Shown: positions 16,142 through 23,961 of the stretch, one piece after another
Position numbering within the stretch: the stretch's first letter is position 1
Layout of the letters: every line of letters starts with the position of its first letter
NCBI RefSeq assembly: GCF_014212125.1
Contig: NZ_JACJVP010000021.1
Span: 62,001-126,000 of the forward strand
Direction of reading: 5' to 3'
DNA from: Cohnella nanjingensis
GTDB taxonomy: Bacteria > Bacillota > Bacilli > Paenibacillales > Paenibacillaceae
Length of the DNA: 64,000 bases
Program-made: the position numbers and the translations under genes
The notes under the pieces: generated by a model
Seen by the model: the letters and a program-made list of their open reading frames with translations, nothing else
Databases searched by the model: none
Told to the model about the DNA's origin: nothing

Positions 16142-16150
16142 ATTATAGCA
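16142..16150 (-). promoter_or_regulatory. Extended -10 promoter of the trpS T-box transcript
   Basis: On the minus strand TGC-TATAAT (TATAAT at 16142-16147) is a perfect -10 with the extended TGn. No good -35 is seen at the expected place. Transcription would start about 10 bases before the T-box leader. Confidence 0.65.
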
Positions 16151-16260
16151 CGGCGAAATGGAAAATGGAGCGTTCATCGTCAATTTCGAGGTTGGCATTC
16201 CAATAATGCCCATCTAATATTTGCATGTGCAAACAATCGTAAGCGGAGAGGATGATAGAT

Positions 16261-16851
16261 ATGAAAAAACGAATGATCGTCATAGGCGGCACCGGAATCA
16301 TCGGCTCGGCCGTGGCGGAGGCGCTCGAACCGAAGCATGAGGTGATTCGCGCTTCCCGGCATGGCGAGGTCCGCGCGGATCTGGACGATCCCGCGTCGGT
16401 CGACGCCCTCTTCGCTTCGACGGGACCGATCGACGCCGTCGTCTGCGTCGCCCAAAGCGGAACGCTGACGCCGATCGACTCCGACCGATGGGACGAAGAC
16501 TTCGATCTAGGCATGAAGAAGCTGACCGGGCAAGTCGCCCTCTTTCGCCGCGCGATCCGCAGCCTGAAAGATAACGGCTCGATCACGCTGACGAGCGGCA
16601 CCTTCAAAGAACCGATGGTCGGCAGCGCGGTCGGCCATATCGTGAACAGCGGTCTGGAAGGATTCGTTCGCGCGGCTGCGGTGGAGCTTCCCCGGGGCAT
16701 TCGCGCGAATGTCGTGAGTCCGGGCTGGGTGAGGGAGACGCTCGCGAAGCTGGGCATGGACCCGAGCGCGGGGACGCCGGCCAGCGAAGTGGCGCGCGCG
16801 TATGCGGCGGCCATCGAAGGCGATCTTCAAGGGCGGATTCTCACGCCTTAA
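16261..16851 (+). CDS. Short-chain dehydrogenase/reductase (SDR), atypical active site
   Basis: A 196-residue Rossmann protein with the nucleotide motif VIGGTGIIGSA at the N-terminus, DAVVCVAQSG in place of the NNAG loop, and TSGTFKEP. The usual catalytic YxxxK is missing: the aligned stretch is GHIVNSGLEGFVRAAAVELPRGI. I know a small SDR group (PRK07578-like) that also reads TVN in place of YxxxK, so this is a family trait, not decay. It probably uses NAD(P)H, if it is an oxidoreductase at all. The ATG at 16261 is chosen over 16252 because AGAGGAT then has proper spacing. It diverges from the trpS T-box promoter. Confidence 0.85.
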   Translation: MKKRMIVIGGTGIIGSAVAEALEPKHEVIRASRHGEVRADLDDPASVDALFASTGPIDAVVCVAQSGTLTPIDSDRWDEDFDLGMKKLTGQVALFRRAIRSLKDNGSITLTSGTFKEPMVGSAVGHIVNSGLEGFVRAAAVELPRGIRANVVSPGWVRETLAKLGMDPSAGTPASEVARAYAAAIEGDLQGRILTP

Positions 16852-16988
16852 GGGCGGGACTGGATGCAGGAAAAGGCGACAAAATCCCGCAATTTATCAT
16901 CCTATCTACGGATTTTAAGCTTATAATAGTGGTAAATCTTGTCGCATAGGTCGGCAACGACAGACGCGGAATGAAGGAGCAGCGAGAG

Positions 16989-18116
16989 ATGGCCATGGAT
17001 ACCCAGGCGATAGCCGCGGTCGGCTTTCCCTGTACGGCATGCGGAGGACCGACGAGGTTCGACGCGGACAGCCGGCAGCTGAAGTGCGATTATTGCGGTA
17101 CCGACCAGGTGATCGCGAATAAGGGAGGCGCCCCGAAGGAGCACGCCCTGCCGGACGGTCCGGAGGACGATGAGGAGGCCGTCTCTACCGATTGGGGCGT
17201 CGCCCAGCAAGCGATCCAGTGCGAGCAATGCGGCGGCCGGTCGCTGATCCCGGCTGCGCAGACCGCGACGACTTGCGCATTCTGCGGTTCGCCGAAGGTG
17301 CTCGTCCAGAGCGGCGCGCGCGGCATCCGGCCGGAATCGCTCATTCCCTTCCATATCTCCCTGTCGGGAGCCGCGGACCGCTTCATCGCCTGGAAGCGGA
17401 AGCGGTGGTTCGTCCCCAACGCCTTCAAGAAAGGCGACATCAACGCCAAGCTGACCGGGATCTACATCCCCTACTGGACCTTCGATGCGAACACGTCGTC
17501 ATCGTACTCGGCGGAGGTCGGCGTCTATCACTACCGCACCGTGACCAAGACCCGCACCGTGAACGGCAAGACGGAGACGTACACGGATCGCGAGCGCTAC
17601 ACCGTGTGGCATTCGACTAGCGGCTATTATGACCGATCGTTCGACGACGTCCTCATTCCCGCTTCCGGGCAATACGATACCGTGCTGCTGGAGCGCCTGG
17701 GCAACTTCGACCTGCAGCAGCTGATTTCGTACAAGCCGGAGTACTTAAGCGGGTTTATCGCCGAACGGTACTCTTTGTCGCGCTCGGACGGCTGGAAGCA
17801 GGCAAGAGAACGGATGAGCGAGACGTTGACCAAGGAGATCCGTTCGGAGATCGGCGGCGACGAGATCCGGTCTCTGCGCATCGCCACCGATTACGACGAC
17901 CGGACCTACAAGCATCTGCTGCTGCCCGTCTGGAACGCCAGCTACAACTACAAGGCCAAACCCTACCGCTACATGGTCAACGGCCAGACCGGCCTCGTCT
18001 CGGGACGCGTGCCGCGCAGCGCGCTCAAGATCACGCTGTTCGTGCTGGCCTGCGTGGCGATCGTACTGGCCGCGCTCCTGCTCTACGTCTCGTATGACGG
18101 TTCTACGCCGAGCTGA
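16989..18116 (+). CDS. Double zinc-ribbon, single-pass membrane protein (YdjG-like)
   Basis: About 375 residues. Two zinc ribbons lie at the N-terminus: CTACGG with CDYCGT, then CEQCGG with CAFCGS, as in TFIIB-type ribbons. A central beta-rich domain follows (YIPYWTFDANTSSSYSAEVG, YHYRTVTKTR), and one membrane helix near the C-terminus (ITLFVLACVAIVLAALLLYV). The arrangement recalls the B. subtilis YdjG type of uncharacterised membrane proteins linked to cell-envelope stress genes. The ATG at 16989 is preferred to 16971 because AAGGAG lies nine bases before it. A TATAAT at 16922-16927 may be its -10. No neighbour suggests a function. Confidence 0.75.
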   Translation: MAMDTQAIAAVGFPCTACGGPTRFDADSRQLKCDYCGTDQVIANKGGAPKEHALPDGPEDDEEAVSTDWGVAQQAIQCEQCGGRSLIPAAQTATTCAFCGSPKVLVQSGARGIRPESLIPFHISLSGAADRFIAWKRKRWFVPNAFKKGDINAKLTGIYIPYWTFDANTSSSYSAEVGVYHYRTVTKTRTVNGKTETYTDRERYTVWHSTSGYYDRSFDDVLIPASGQYDTVLLERLGNFDLQQLISYKPEYLSGFIAERYSLSRSDGWKQARERMSETLTKEIRSEIGGDEIRSLRIATDYDDRTYKHLLLPVWNASYNYKAKPYRYMVNGQTGLVSGRVPRSALKITLFVLACVAIVLAALLLYVSYDGSTPS

Positions 18117-18149
18117 TCGGACGAAACGGGGACTTCCCATCAAACGCAA

Positions 18150-18184
18150 ATACGGGTTCCGGGCGAGAAGGCCGGAACCCGTAT
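18150..18184. terminator. Bidirectional terminator
   Basis: ATACGGGTTCCGG and CCGGAACCCGTAT form a 13-base-pair perfect stem with a nine-base loop. It lies between the zinc-ribbon gene and the convergent SMR genes. Confidence 0.8.
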
Positions 18185-18324
18185 ATTCATGTGGCGGAAG
18201 CCGCTCCTCTCGTGCGGCAATTCACCCGATGGCAAGCTAGAGCCGCAGCAGACGGTCATAGTCGTCCGGATTCAGGGCGCACTGCTGTCAGAGGAGAGAC
18301 CGCCAACCGCCTCCCCTCTCCGCC

Positions 18325-18639
18325 TTACTCCAGCGCCTTCAGCCCGATGACGGCGCCGACGACCAGCACGAGGAAGAAAATGCGCAGCGGCTGGCGCGAC
18401 TCCCCGTAGAAGACCATGCCGAGCACCGTCGCTCCGATCGTGCCGATCGCCGTCCAGACGGCGTACGCCGTGCCCATGGAGAGCGACTTCATCGCGATGG
18501 TGAGCAGAATGAAGCTGACGGCGAACCCGCCGAGCATCATGGTCCAGGAAGCCGCGTTGCGGCGCCGGTTCAATCGGTTGAGGCCGAGGACGCCGACGAC
18601 TTCGCCCATGCCGGCGAAGATGAGTATGATCCATGCCAT
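18325..18639 (-). CDS. ykkD: SMR-family guanidinium/multidrug exporter subunit (YkkD-like)
   Basis: About 104 residues with four membrane helices. The conserved Glu of helix 1 is in FAGMGEVVG, and GTAYAVWTAIGTIGA is the SMR helix 3 signature. It pairs with the ykkC-like product encoded just upstream to form a heteromeric proton-coupled exporter. The ATG at 18639 has AAGGAGGCGG at normal spacing. GTG at 18645, which overlaps the upstream stop (GTGA), is an alternative. The riboswitch in front of the pair points to guanidinium as substrate. Confidence 0.92.
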   Translation of the reverse strand: MAWIILIFAGMGEVVGVLGLNRLNRRRNAASWTMMLGGFAVSFILLTIAMKSLSMGTAYAVWTAIGTIGATVLGMVFYGESRQPLRIFFLVLVVGAVIGLKALE

Positions 18640-18641
18640 CG

Positions 18642-18980
18642 TCACTCCGCCTCCTTCGCAGGGGCGTGCCCCGTGGTCATCTTCAATCCGGCGATTCCGA
18701 TCACCAGGATGATGACTAGCGCAAGCTTGCCCGCATCGAGCTCAACGCCGAAGAAGATGGATTCGCCCAGCACGGTGCCGGCCGCGCCGATCCCCGTGAA
18801 GACGGCATAGACGGTGCCGACCGGCAGAGCGCTGGATACGTACAGCAGCGTTGCAAAGCTAAAGGCGATCGCCAAAACGGTCAACGCCCACTCCCAGACA
18901 TTGTCCGCGTGCTTCAAGCCGGAGACCCATCCGATCTCGCTCAATCCCGCGACCCACAACAACAACCAATAACGATTCAT
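18642..18980 (-). CDS. ykkC: SMR-family guanidinium/multidrug exporter subunit (YkkC-like)
   Basis: A 112-residue protein of four helices, the same length as B. subtilis YkkC. The essential Glu lies in VAGLSEIGWVSGLKHAD, and LPVGTVYAVFTGIGAAGTVLGE is the family signature. The C-terminal tail is charged (HAPAKEAE). The ATG at 18980 follows TAGGGGGTC. It is first in a two-gene operon whose leader carries a guanidine-I riboswitch, so it should be expressed when guanidinium accumulates. Confidence 0.93.
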   Translation of the reverse strand: MNRYWLLLWVAGLSEIGWVSGLKHADNVWEWALTVLAIAFSFATLLYVSSALPVGTVYAVFTGIGAAGTVLGESIFFGVELDAGKLALVIILVIGIAGLKMTTGHAPAKEAE

Positions 18981-19039
18981 GATGATGACCCCCTACGGTT
19001 AAGGATGTCCCAATCTACGGAAGGTTCACGGCCGGGCCG

Positions 19040-19084
19040 GAAAAAACGGCTTCGCCGTCCCCGGAAGAGGGCGAGCCCGTTGTC
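19040..19084 (-). repeat. Dispersed hairpin repeat, copy E
   Basis: On the minus strand it has the same TCGCC-loop-GGCGA-AG-CCGTTTTTT plan as the other copies. It lies between the riboswitch terminator and ykkC, where a second terminator would be odd unless it is weak. Confidence 0.7.
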
Positions 19085-19138
19085 CAGGCGAGTTCCTGCG
19101 ACTAGGGCGGTACGACTTTCCCATGCCGAAGGAAGCGC

Positions 19139-19223
19139 AAAAAAATGCCCGGGAGCATCGGCATGTTCGGCGATCCACCAACTTCGTCGTTGATGGAGAC
19201 CGAACATCCTGATACTCCCGGGC
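19139..19223 (-). terminator. Expression-platform terminator of the guanidine-I riboswitch
   Basis: GCCCGGGAG (the 3' end of the aptamer) pairs with CTCCCGGGC, followed by further pairing GATGTTCGG/CCGAACAT and TCCATCAAC/GTTGGTGGA. This makes an almost continuous hairpin of about 80 bases, closed by a run of seven T on the minus strand. Guanidine binding would hold the aptamer 3' strand and prevent it from forming. Confidence 0.88.
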
Positions 19224-19316
19224 TTTTATCCCTCCGTGACGCCTCCCGCTTAACGGGACCGCGCGTTCTCCCTTGGACCAGACCGGCGATTGGAGGCGCC
19301 GCGGAACCCTAGAGAA
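19213..19316 (-). promoter_or_regulatory. Guanidine-I riboswitch (ykkC-yxkD class)
   Basis: The minus strand carries the conserved blocks in order: CTAGGGTTCCG, GGTCTGGTCCAAGGGAG, then TCACGGAGGGATAAAAGC and CCGGGAG. These match what I know of the ykkC class. It precedes a ykkC/ykkD SMR pair, the classic partner. Confidence 0.93.
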
Positions 19317-19328
19317 CGAATCCCCTAC

Positions 19329-19358
19329 ATCTTAGTCCGAATTGACACCTCATGTCAA
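19329..19358 (-). promoter_or_regulatory. SigA promoter of the riboswitch-ykkCD operon, overlapped by a dyad
   Basis: On the minus strand TTGACA (19353-19358), an 18-base spacer and TAAGAT (19329-19334) form a good SigA promoter. A perfect seven-base inverted repeat TTGACAC...GTGTCAA (19342-19365) covers the -35, so a repressor could act here in addition to the riboswitch; it might also only be part of a weak stem behind the minJ-like gene. Confidence 0.75.
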
Positions 19359-19367
19359 GTGTCAACT

Positions 19368-20882
19368 TCAACCGCGGCGGCTGCGCCGTGGCGGCAAGCC
19401 GGGATCCACCGGCTTCGCTGCCGCAGGCGCCGGCAGCGCGAGAGACTCGCCGGCAGCGGCGGTCTCGCTGGCGGCGGTCCCGTCTCCGCCCGTCGCGACA
19501 GCCCGGTCTTCTTCGCGTGCGGCAAGCGTCCCGGCCGCCTCCGCTTCCTCGGCCGCCGCGGCGATCTCGTCCCGCGCGCCCGTCAGGCCGGCGCCCCGCG
19601 CGCCGCGAAGCCTGGCTCCCGCGCGCTGCAGCCCTTGCCACAGCGAGGCCGAGCGCGGCGCCGCCACGTACTCGGCGTCTTCGTCCGGCGCCAGGATGAG
19701 CCCCAGCTGGTAGTGCTCCCCCGCATACCGCGCCCGCTGCGCGAACTTCACGTGCCCTTCCCGGTTCAGCACCTCCAGCTTGCAGAACGCCGACTGAAGC
19801 TGCAGGGCCGCATGCAGCTGCTCCTTGTTGCGGACCGGCATGCCGTTCACCTTCGTCACGATCTCGCCCGCTTGCAGCTGCATCTCCGCGGCCGGCGTCC
19901 CCGGCAGAACGGCGAGCAGCGTCACGCCCCGGCCGTTCTGCACGTAGACCGGCTGACGGCCCCGCTCGCGGAAGCGCCCGCGCAGGAGCAGCCCTTCATG
20001 GCACGCAAACGCGGCGATCGCGGCCGCAACCGTCAGCGGCGGCCAGAAGGCCGCTCCGGCCGCCAGGGCGGCGACGATCGCGCCGTACGCGACGAGCCCG
20101 CGCGCCGTATCGCGCGCCTTGTCCTCCGGCCAGCGCGTCTCCGTCCGGTCGCTGAAGCCGATGAGCACGGGGAACGCGGCCAGCGTCCAGCCCGCCGCCG
20201 CGGCAGCGCCTCCCGCGCCGTCCAGGCCGAAGAGCGGCGTCCACGGAAGCGACAGCCCCGCGCCGTTCGCGGCGGGAATGAGCCAGAGCAGCGGAACGGG
20301 CCAGACGCCGGAGATCGAATAGGCGCCCACGGGTTTGCCGCGCTTCCCTTCGAGGAACAGCGGCGTCGCATAGCGGGCGCCCTGCATCCGAACCAGAATC
20401 CCTTCGGCGATATGCAGCAATCCGGCCAGGAACAGCAAGGCCGGCACGTCGATCCCCCCCACCACCCGGACGGCTTGGCCCAACGTCTCATTCGAAGTCG
20501 TATCCAGGCTTGTCCAAGACAATACGGCCTGCACGATCCCAAGCGCCCCTGCCGCATAAGCCAAGCAGATGTAGCGCAGCCGGAAAATCGCGAGCACGAG
20601 GGTCGCCGCCCACACGCAGATCAACGTATCCGGCGTCAGATTCGCCCCTGCGGCCAACCCCAGCAGAGACATCGCCGCGCCGACCGCAAGTCCCGCGGCC
20701 GTCTTGCCCAGCGCCATCGTCAGGCTGCCGCGCAGCCTGACGTGAAACAATTGGCGCTGAAGAACGACCTGCTGGCGGCTGTGCCACCAGACAATCAGCA
20801 GCGCTATATAGAAATACGGCAGCGTGAACAACCCGGCCAGGGCCTGCCCCGCTGCCCGCAACCAATCGAGTCCAAGCTCCAT
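19368..20882 (-). CDS. minJ: PDZ-domain polytopic membrane protein, MinJ-like division topology factor
   Basis: About 504 residues: six to eight membrane helices to about residue 320, then a PDZ domain (VTLLAVLPGTPAAEMQLQAGEIVTKVNG region) and a long Ala/Glu-rich, low-complexity tail of about 90 residues. In B. subtilis MinJ (YvjD) links DivIVA to MinD, has this membrane-plus-PDZ plan, and lies near ftsEX and ctpB as this gene does. The ATG at 20882 has GGAAGGTG 11 bases before it; GTG 20903 is an alternative. The tail is probably disordered. The minJ name rests on domain plan and neighbours, not on close residue matching. Confidence 0.7.
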   Translation of the reverse strand: MELGLDWLRAAGQALAGLFTLPYFYIALLIVWWHSRQQVVLQRQLFHVRLRGSLTMALGKTAAGLAVGAAMSLLGLAAGANLTPDTLICVWAATLVLAIFRLRYICLAYAAGALGIVQAVLSWTSLDTTSNETLGQAVRVVGGIDVPALLFLAGLLHIAEGILVRMQGARYATPLFLEGKRGKPVGAYSISGVWPVPLLWLIPAANGAGLSLPWTPLFGLDGAGGAAAAAGWTLAAFPVLIGFSDRTETRWPEDKARDTARGLVAYGAIVAALAAGAAFWPPLTVAAAIAAFACHEGLLLRGRFRERGRQPVYVQNGRGVTLLAVLPGTPAAEMQLQAGEIVTKVNGMPVRNKEQLHAALQLQSAFCKLEVLNREGHVKFAQRARYAGEHYQLGLILAPDEDAEYVAAPRSASLWQGLQRAGARLRGARGAGLTGARDEIAAAAEEAEAAGTLAAREEDRAVATGGDGTAASETAAAGESLALPAPAAAKPVDPGLPPRRSRRG

Positions 20883-20909
20883 GTCAACGGTCACACCTTC
20901 CACGCCTAG

Positions 20910-20953
20910 TCAAAACGGTTTCGCCATCCTTGGAATAGGGTGAGACGTTTTCT
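20910..20953 (-). repeat. Dispersed hairpin repeat, copy C (diverged)
   Basis: On the minus strand AAAACG, TCACC, a 13-base loop, GGCGA and CCGTTTTG follow the plan of the other copies with one mismatch in the stem. It lies between ctpB and the minJ-like gene. Confidence 0.6.
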
Positions 20954-21013
20954 TCTTCCGACCTATTCGACGGACGCGCGCCGAAATCCTGCCGCCGATG
21001 TCCGTCCAGCCCG

Positions 21014-22528
21014 CTAGCTTCCCGATGCCGCGGCCGCGGCTTGAAGCGCGCGCGCTTGCGCTTCCTTCCATTGCGAGTCGTGGTCCGGGTCCCGCACCGC
21101 CTCGAACGAGGCCGCTTCCAGCCGTTCCGCCGTCGCATCGTCCGCGATGCCCGTCTCCGGCAGCCCTGCCGCGCGTTGGAACCGCGCGACCGCGTCGCGC
21201 GTGCCTTCGCTATAATAGCCGTCCTCCCGGTCCGCCGGGCATCCCGCGCCCGCTAGCAGCAGCTGCAGGTTGCGGACGTCTTCGCCGGTCTGATCCGGCT
21301 TCAAATCCTGGCCGCGCGGCAGCCTCGTCGCGGCGAAGTAGTCCGGCTGCGCCACCGCCGCGTCGGGCTTCACGCCCTGGCGGTCGATCGACGTCCCGTC
21401 CGGCAGCAGCCATTTGGACACCGTCAGCTTCATCAAGCTCCCGTCGCCGAGCTCTTCGTAGCTGATCTGCACCGTTCCCTTGCCGTAGGTGGTCTCCCCG
21501 ACGAGCGTCGCGCCGATCGTCTGCCGGAGCGCGCCGGCCAGAATCTCCGCCGCGCTGGCCGTGCCCTTGTCGATCAGGACGACGATGGGGTACGGCTTGC
21601 CCGCGCCGGGGTCTCCCTTCGCCGTCTCCGGCTGTTGCACGCCGTCCGCGGACGCATAGACGACGACCGTCTTGCCTTTCGGCACGAACAAGGACGCCAC
21701 GTCCAGCACGGACGTCAGCACGCCGCCCGGATTGTGCCGGACGTCCAGCACGAGCGCCTTCATCCCGCCGGCTTCCAGCTTCGCGAGCTCTTGCGACACC
21801 CGGTCCGCCGTGTCGAACGTGAACGAGCTGATCCATAGTTTGCCTACGCCGTCCGGGCCGAGCTCGCTCCCGACGGTCTTGTAGTCGAGCTGTTCCCTCA
21901 CGAGCTCCAGATGAAGCAGCCCATCGGCGCCGGGCCGGCGCACGATCAGCTTGGCTTTGGTGCCTTTGGGACCGCGGACTTTGGCGATCGCTTCCCCGAG
22001 GCTCAGTCCGCGCAGCGACTGACCGTTCACGGAGACCAGCACGTCCTTCGTCTGCAGCCCCGCGCGCTCGGCGGGCGAGTCCTTCATCAAGTCCGTGACG
22101 ACGAACTCGTCCCCGTCCTGATCCAGCTTCGCGCCGATGCCGCTGAACGTCCCGCGCAGCTTGTCTGTGTATTTGTCGGCTTCCTTGCTCGGGATATAGT
22201 CCGAATACGGATCGCCGATCGCCGCCACCATGCCCTTAATCGCGCCGTCCAGCAATCTGTCCCGATTCATCGGCTGAAGCGATTTATTCTCGATGAGCTC
22301 CAACGCCTTGTTCAGCTTAGCCAGCTCGGTCGGGCTCAAGCGGCGCCCCTCTCCCGTGTTCGGAGCAGGCGGCGCGCCGGAAGGCGCATGCCCCGCTTCC
22401 GCTTCCGCTCCCGAGAAAAGTCGAAGCGAGCCCTCCTTCGTCATGCTCATCGCGCCGATGGTCAACGCGCAAGCGACGACCGCCGCTCCCGCCATCAGCC
22501 CTAGTACCGTTCGACCCCGCAACAGCAC
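21014..22528 (-). CDS. ctpB: S41 carboxy-terminal processing protease with peptidoglycan-binding domain (CtpB-like)
   Basis: About 504 residues. An N-terminal membrane anchor (VLGLMAGAAVVACALTIGA) is followed by the PDZ domain (residues about 120-200, GIGAKLDQDGDEFVV). The S41 protease core follows, with the nucleophile Ser in KGTASAAEILAGAL and the catalytic Lys in TYGKGTVQ. A C-terminal peptidoglycan-binding domain (EDVRNLQLLLAGAGCPA to DAVARFQRAAGLPETG) follows, as in CtpA/CtpB of Bacillus. GTG 22528 is the start, after AGAGGAGGAAG. It acts outside the membrane; in B. subtilis CtpB cleaves SpoIVFA in sporulation. Neighbours are the M23 factor and ftsEX. Confidence 0.88.
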   Translation of the reverse strand: MLLRGRTVLGLMAGAAVVACALTIGAMSMTKEGSLRLFSGAEAEAGHAPSGAPPAPNTGEGRRLSPTELAKLNKALELIENKSLQPMNRDRLLDGAIKGMVAAIGDPYSDYIPSKEADKYTDKLRGTFSGIGAKLDQDGDEFVVTDLMKDSPAERAGLQTKDVLVSVNGQSLRGLSLGEAIAKVRGPKGTKAKLIVRRPGADGLLHLELVREQLDYKTVGSELGPDGVGKLWISSFTFDTADRVSQELAKLEAGGMKALVLDVRHNPGGVLTSVLDVASLFVPKGKTVVVYASADGVQQPETAKGDPGAGKPYPIVVLIDKGTASAAEILAGALRQTIGATLVGETTYGKGTVQISYEELGDGSLMKLTVSKWLLPDGTSIDRQGVKPDAAVAQPDYFAATRLPRGQDLKPDQTGEDVRNLQLLLAGAGCPADREDGYYSEGTRDAVARFQRAAGLPETGIADDATAERLEAASFEAVRDPDHDSQWKEAQARALQAAAAASGS

Positions 22529-22744
22529 CGGTCTTCCTCCTCTTGGATCCAAACCCTTGTCTGCATCTCTACTAACTTATGATCGGACTTCCAGCTTTAT
22601 CCTTCCGCCTCCGCACGCGGCACTGCCACCGCGCCGGGCATGCCGTCAGCCGCTGTCCGGCATCAAAGCCAAACAGCCGCCCGCCTCCCCGGTTCGGATC
22701 GACGCGGGGGTGGCTGCAACGGCTGTCTGACAAGGATCGTTCGG

Positions 22745-23923
22745 TTACTTCAGATAGGGCGCCGGGTTGACCGGTTCGCCGTCCTTCCGTACTTCAAAGT
22801 GCAGATGATACCCCGTCGCGGTGCCGGTCATGCCGACGAGACCGATCTTCTCGCCGCGCTTCACCGTCTCGCCCTTCTTGACGAGTATGCCGCCCGGCTT
22901 CAAGTGGCCGTAGAGCGTCCACAGGCCGCCGCCGTGGTTGATGATGATGCAGTTGCCGTATCCGCTCCACGACTGGGCGACGATGACGACGCCGGATTCC
23001 GCCGCGTAGACCGACGTTCCGTTCGGCGCGGCCATGTCCATTCCCGTGTGGAGCTTGTTCTTCTGCCCGGTGACCGGATGCGTCCGGTAGCCGAACGGAG
23101 AGGAGATGCGGTAATCGATCTTGAGCGGAACGCCGAGCTTGCCGCCCTTGTAGTAATTCTTCAACGCGTTCTTCTGTTCGAGCAGCTTGGAATACTTCTT
23201 CCCGAACTCCATGAGCGCCGCTTCGGCTTCCTCGCTGATGTCCTCGGTCTCTTGGATCTCCTTGCTGAGACTGGCGACGAGGACTTCTTTGTCCTTCTCC
23301 TTCGACTCCAGCTCGGCTTTGCGGTTCGCCATCTCCTTGTAGAGCGACTTGACGCTGCTCAGGTCCGTCTCGACCTGCGCCTTCTTGTTCTCGACCAGCG
23401 TCTTGTAGGACTTGGTCTGCTCGAGCACGTCCTTGTCCTGCTCCATGATCGACTGCAGCGACTGGAACCGGTTCAGGAAGTCGCTGAAGCTAGTCGAGCT
23501 GAGCAGCACGTCCATATAGGAGACGGCGCCGTTCGTATAGAGCAGTCGGATTCGTTTCTTCAGCAGCTCGTCGCGGTGCGCCCGGGCGTTCTCCGCCTTC
23601 TCGAGCTCGGCCGTCGTCTTGAGGAGCTTCGTCTCCGCGGCGTCGATCTTGCCCTGCGTCGTATCGAGATCGTCTCCGGCCTTCTGAATCTGCACCATCA
23701 ACTGGTTGATGTCCGCTTTGGTGGCCTGCTTCTGCGCGGTGAGATGCGTATTCTTCTTCTCGGCTTCCTTCTTGCTCTTGGCCGCGGCGTTCATCTGATC
23801 TTGAATCTGCTTCAGCTCTCGTTCAATCTTCTGAAGACTGGTCTCCGCATAGCTGTCGTAAGGATGAAGAATGAATACCAAGCCCACCAGCATGGCCGAC
23901 AGGGCCAACAATTTCTTCTTCAC
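22745..23923 (-). CDS. EnvC/PcsB-like coiled-coil M23 peptidase
   Basis: A 392-residue secreted protein. A signal peptide (KKKLLALSAMLVGLVFIL...DSYA) is followed by two long coiled-coil stretches, about residues 30-110 and 160-255, and a C-terminal M23 (LytM) domain. Zinc ligands are in HTGMDMA and HLHFE, with HGGGLWTLYGH in between, so it is probably an active endopeptidase, unlike degenerate EnvC. It follows ftsX by 38 bases on the same strand. In other bacteria FtsEX drives such coiled-coil hydrolases (PcsB, CwlO), so this is the likely output of the FtsEX gate here. AAGGAGGACAG precedes the start. Confidence 0.9.
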   Translation of the reverse strand: MKKKLLALSAMLVGLVFILHPYDSYAETSLQKIERELKQIQDQMNAAAKSKKEAEKKNTHLTAQKQATKADINQLMVQIQKAGDDLDTTQGKIDAAETKLLKTTAELEKAENARAHRDELLKKRIRLLYTNGAVSYMDVLLSSTSFSDFLNRFQSLQSIMEQDKDVLEQTKSYKTLVENKKAQVETDLSSVKSLYKEMANRKAELESKEKDKEVLVASLSKEIQETEDISEEAEAALMEFGKKYSKLLEQKNALKNYYKGGKLGVPLKIDYRISSPFGYRTHPVTGQKNKLHTGMDMAAPNGTSVYAAESGVVIVAQSWSGYGNCIIINHGGGLWTLYGHLKPGGILVKKGETVKRGEKIGLVGMTGTATGYHLHFEVRKDGEPVNPAPYLK

Positions 23924-23961
23924 GGCTGTCCTCCTTCAAATGGATCAAGGGCGACGGGCGA

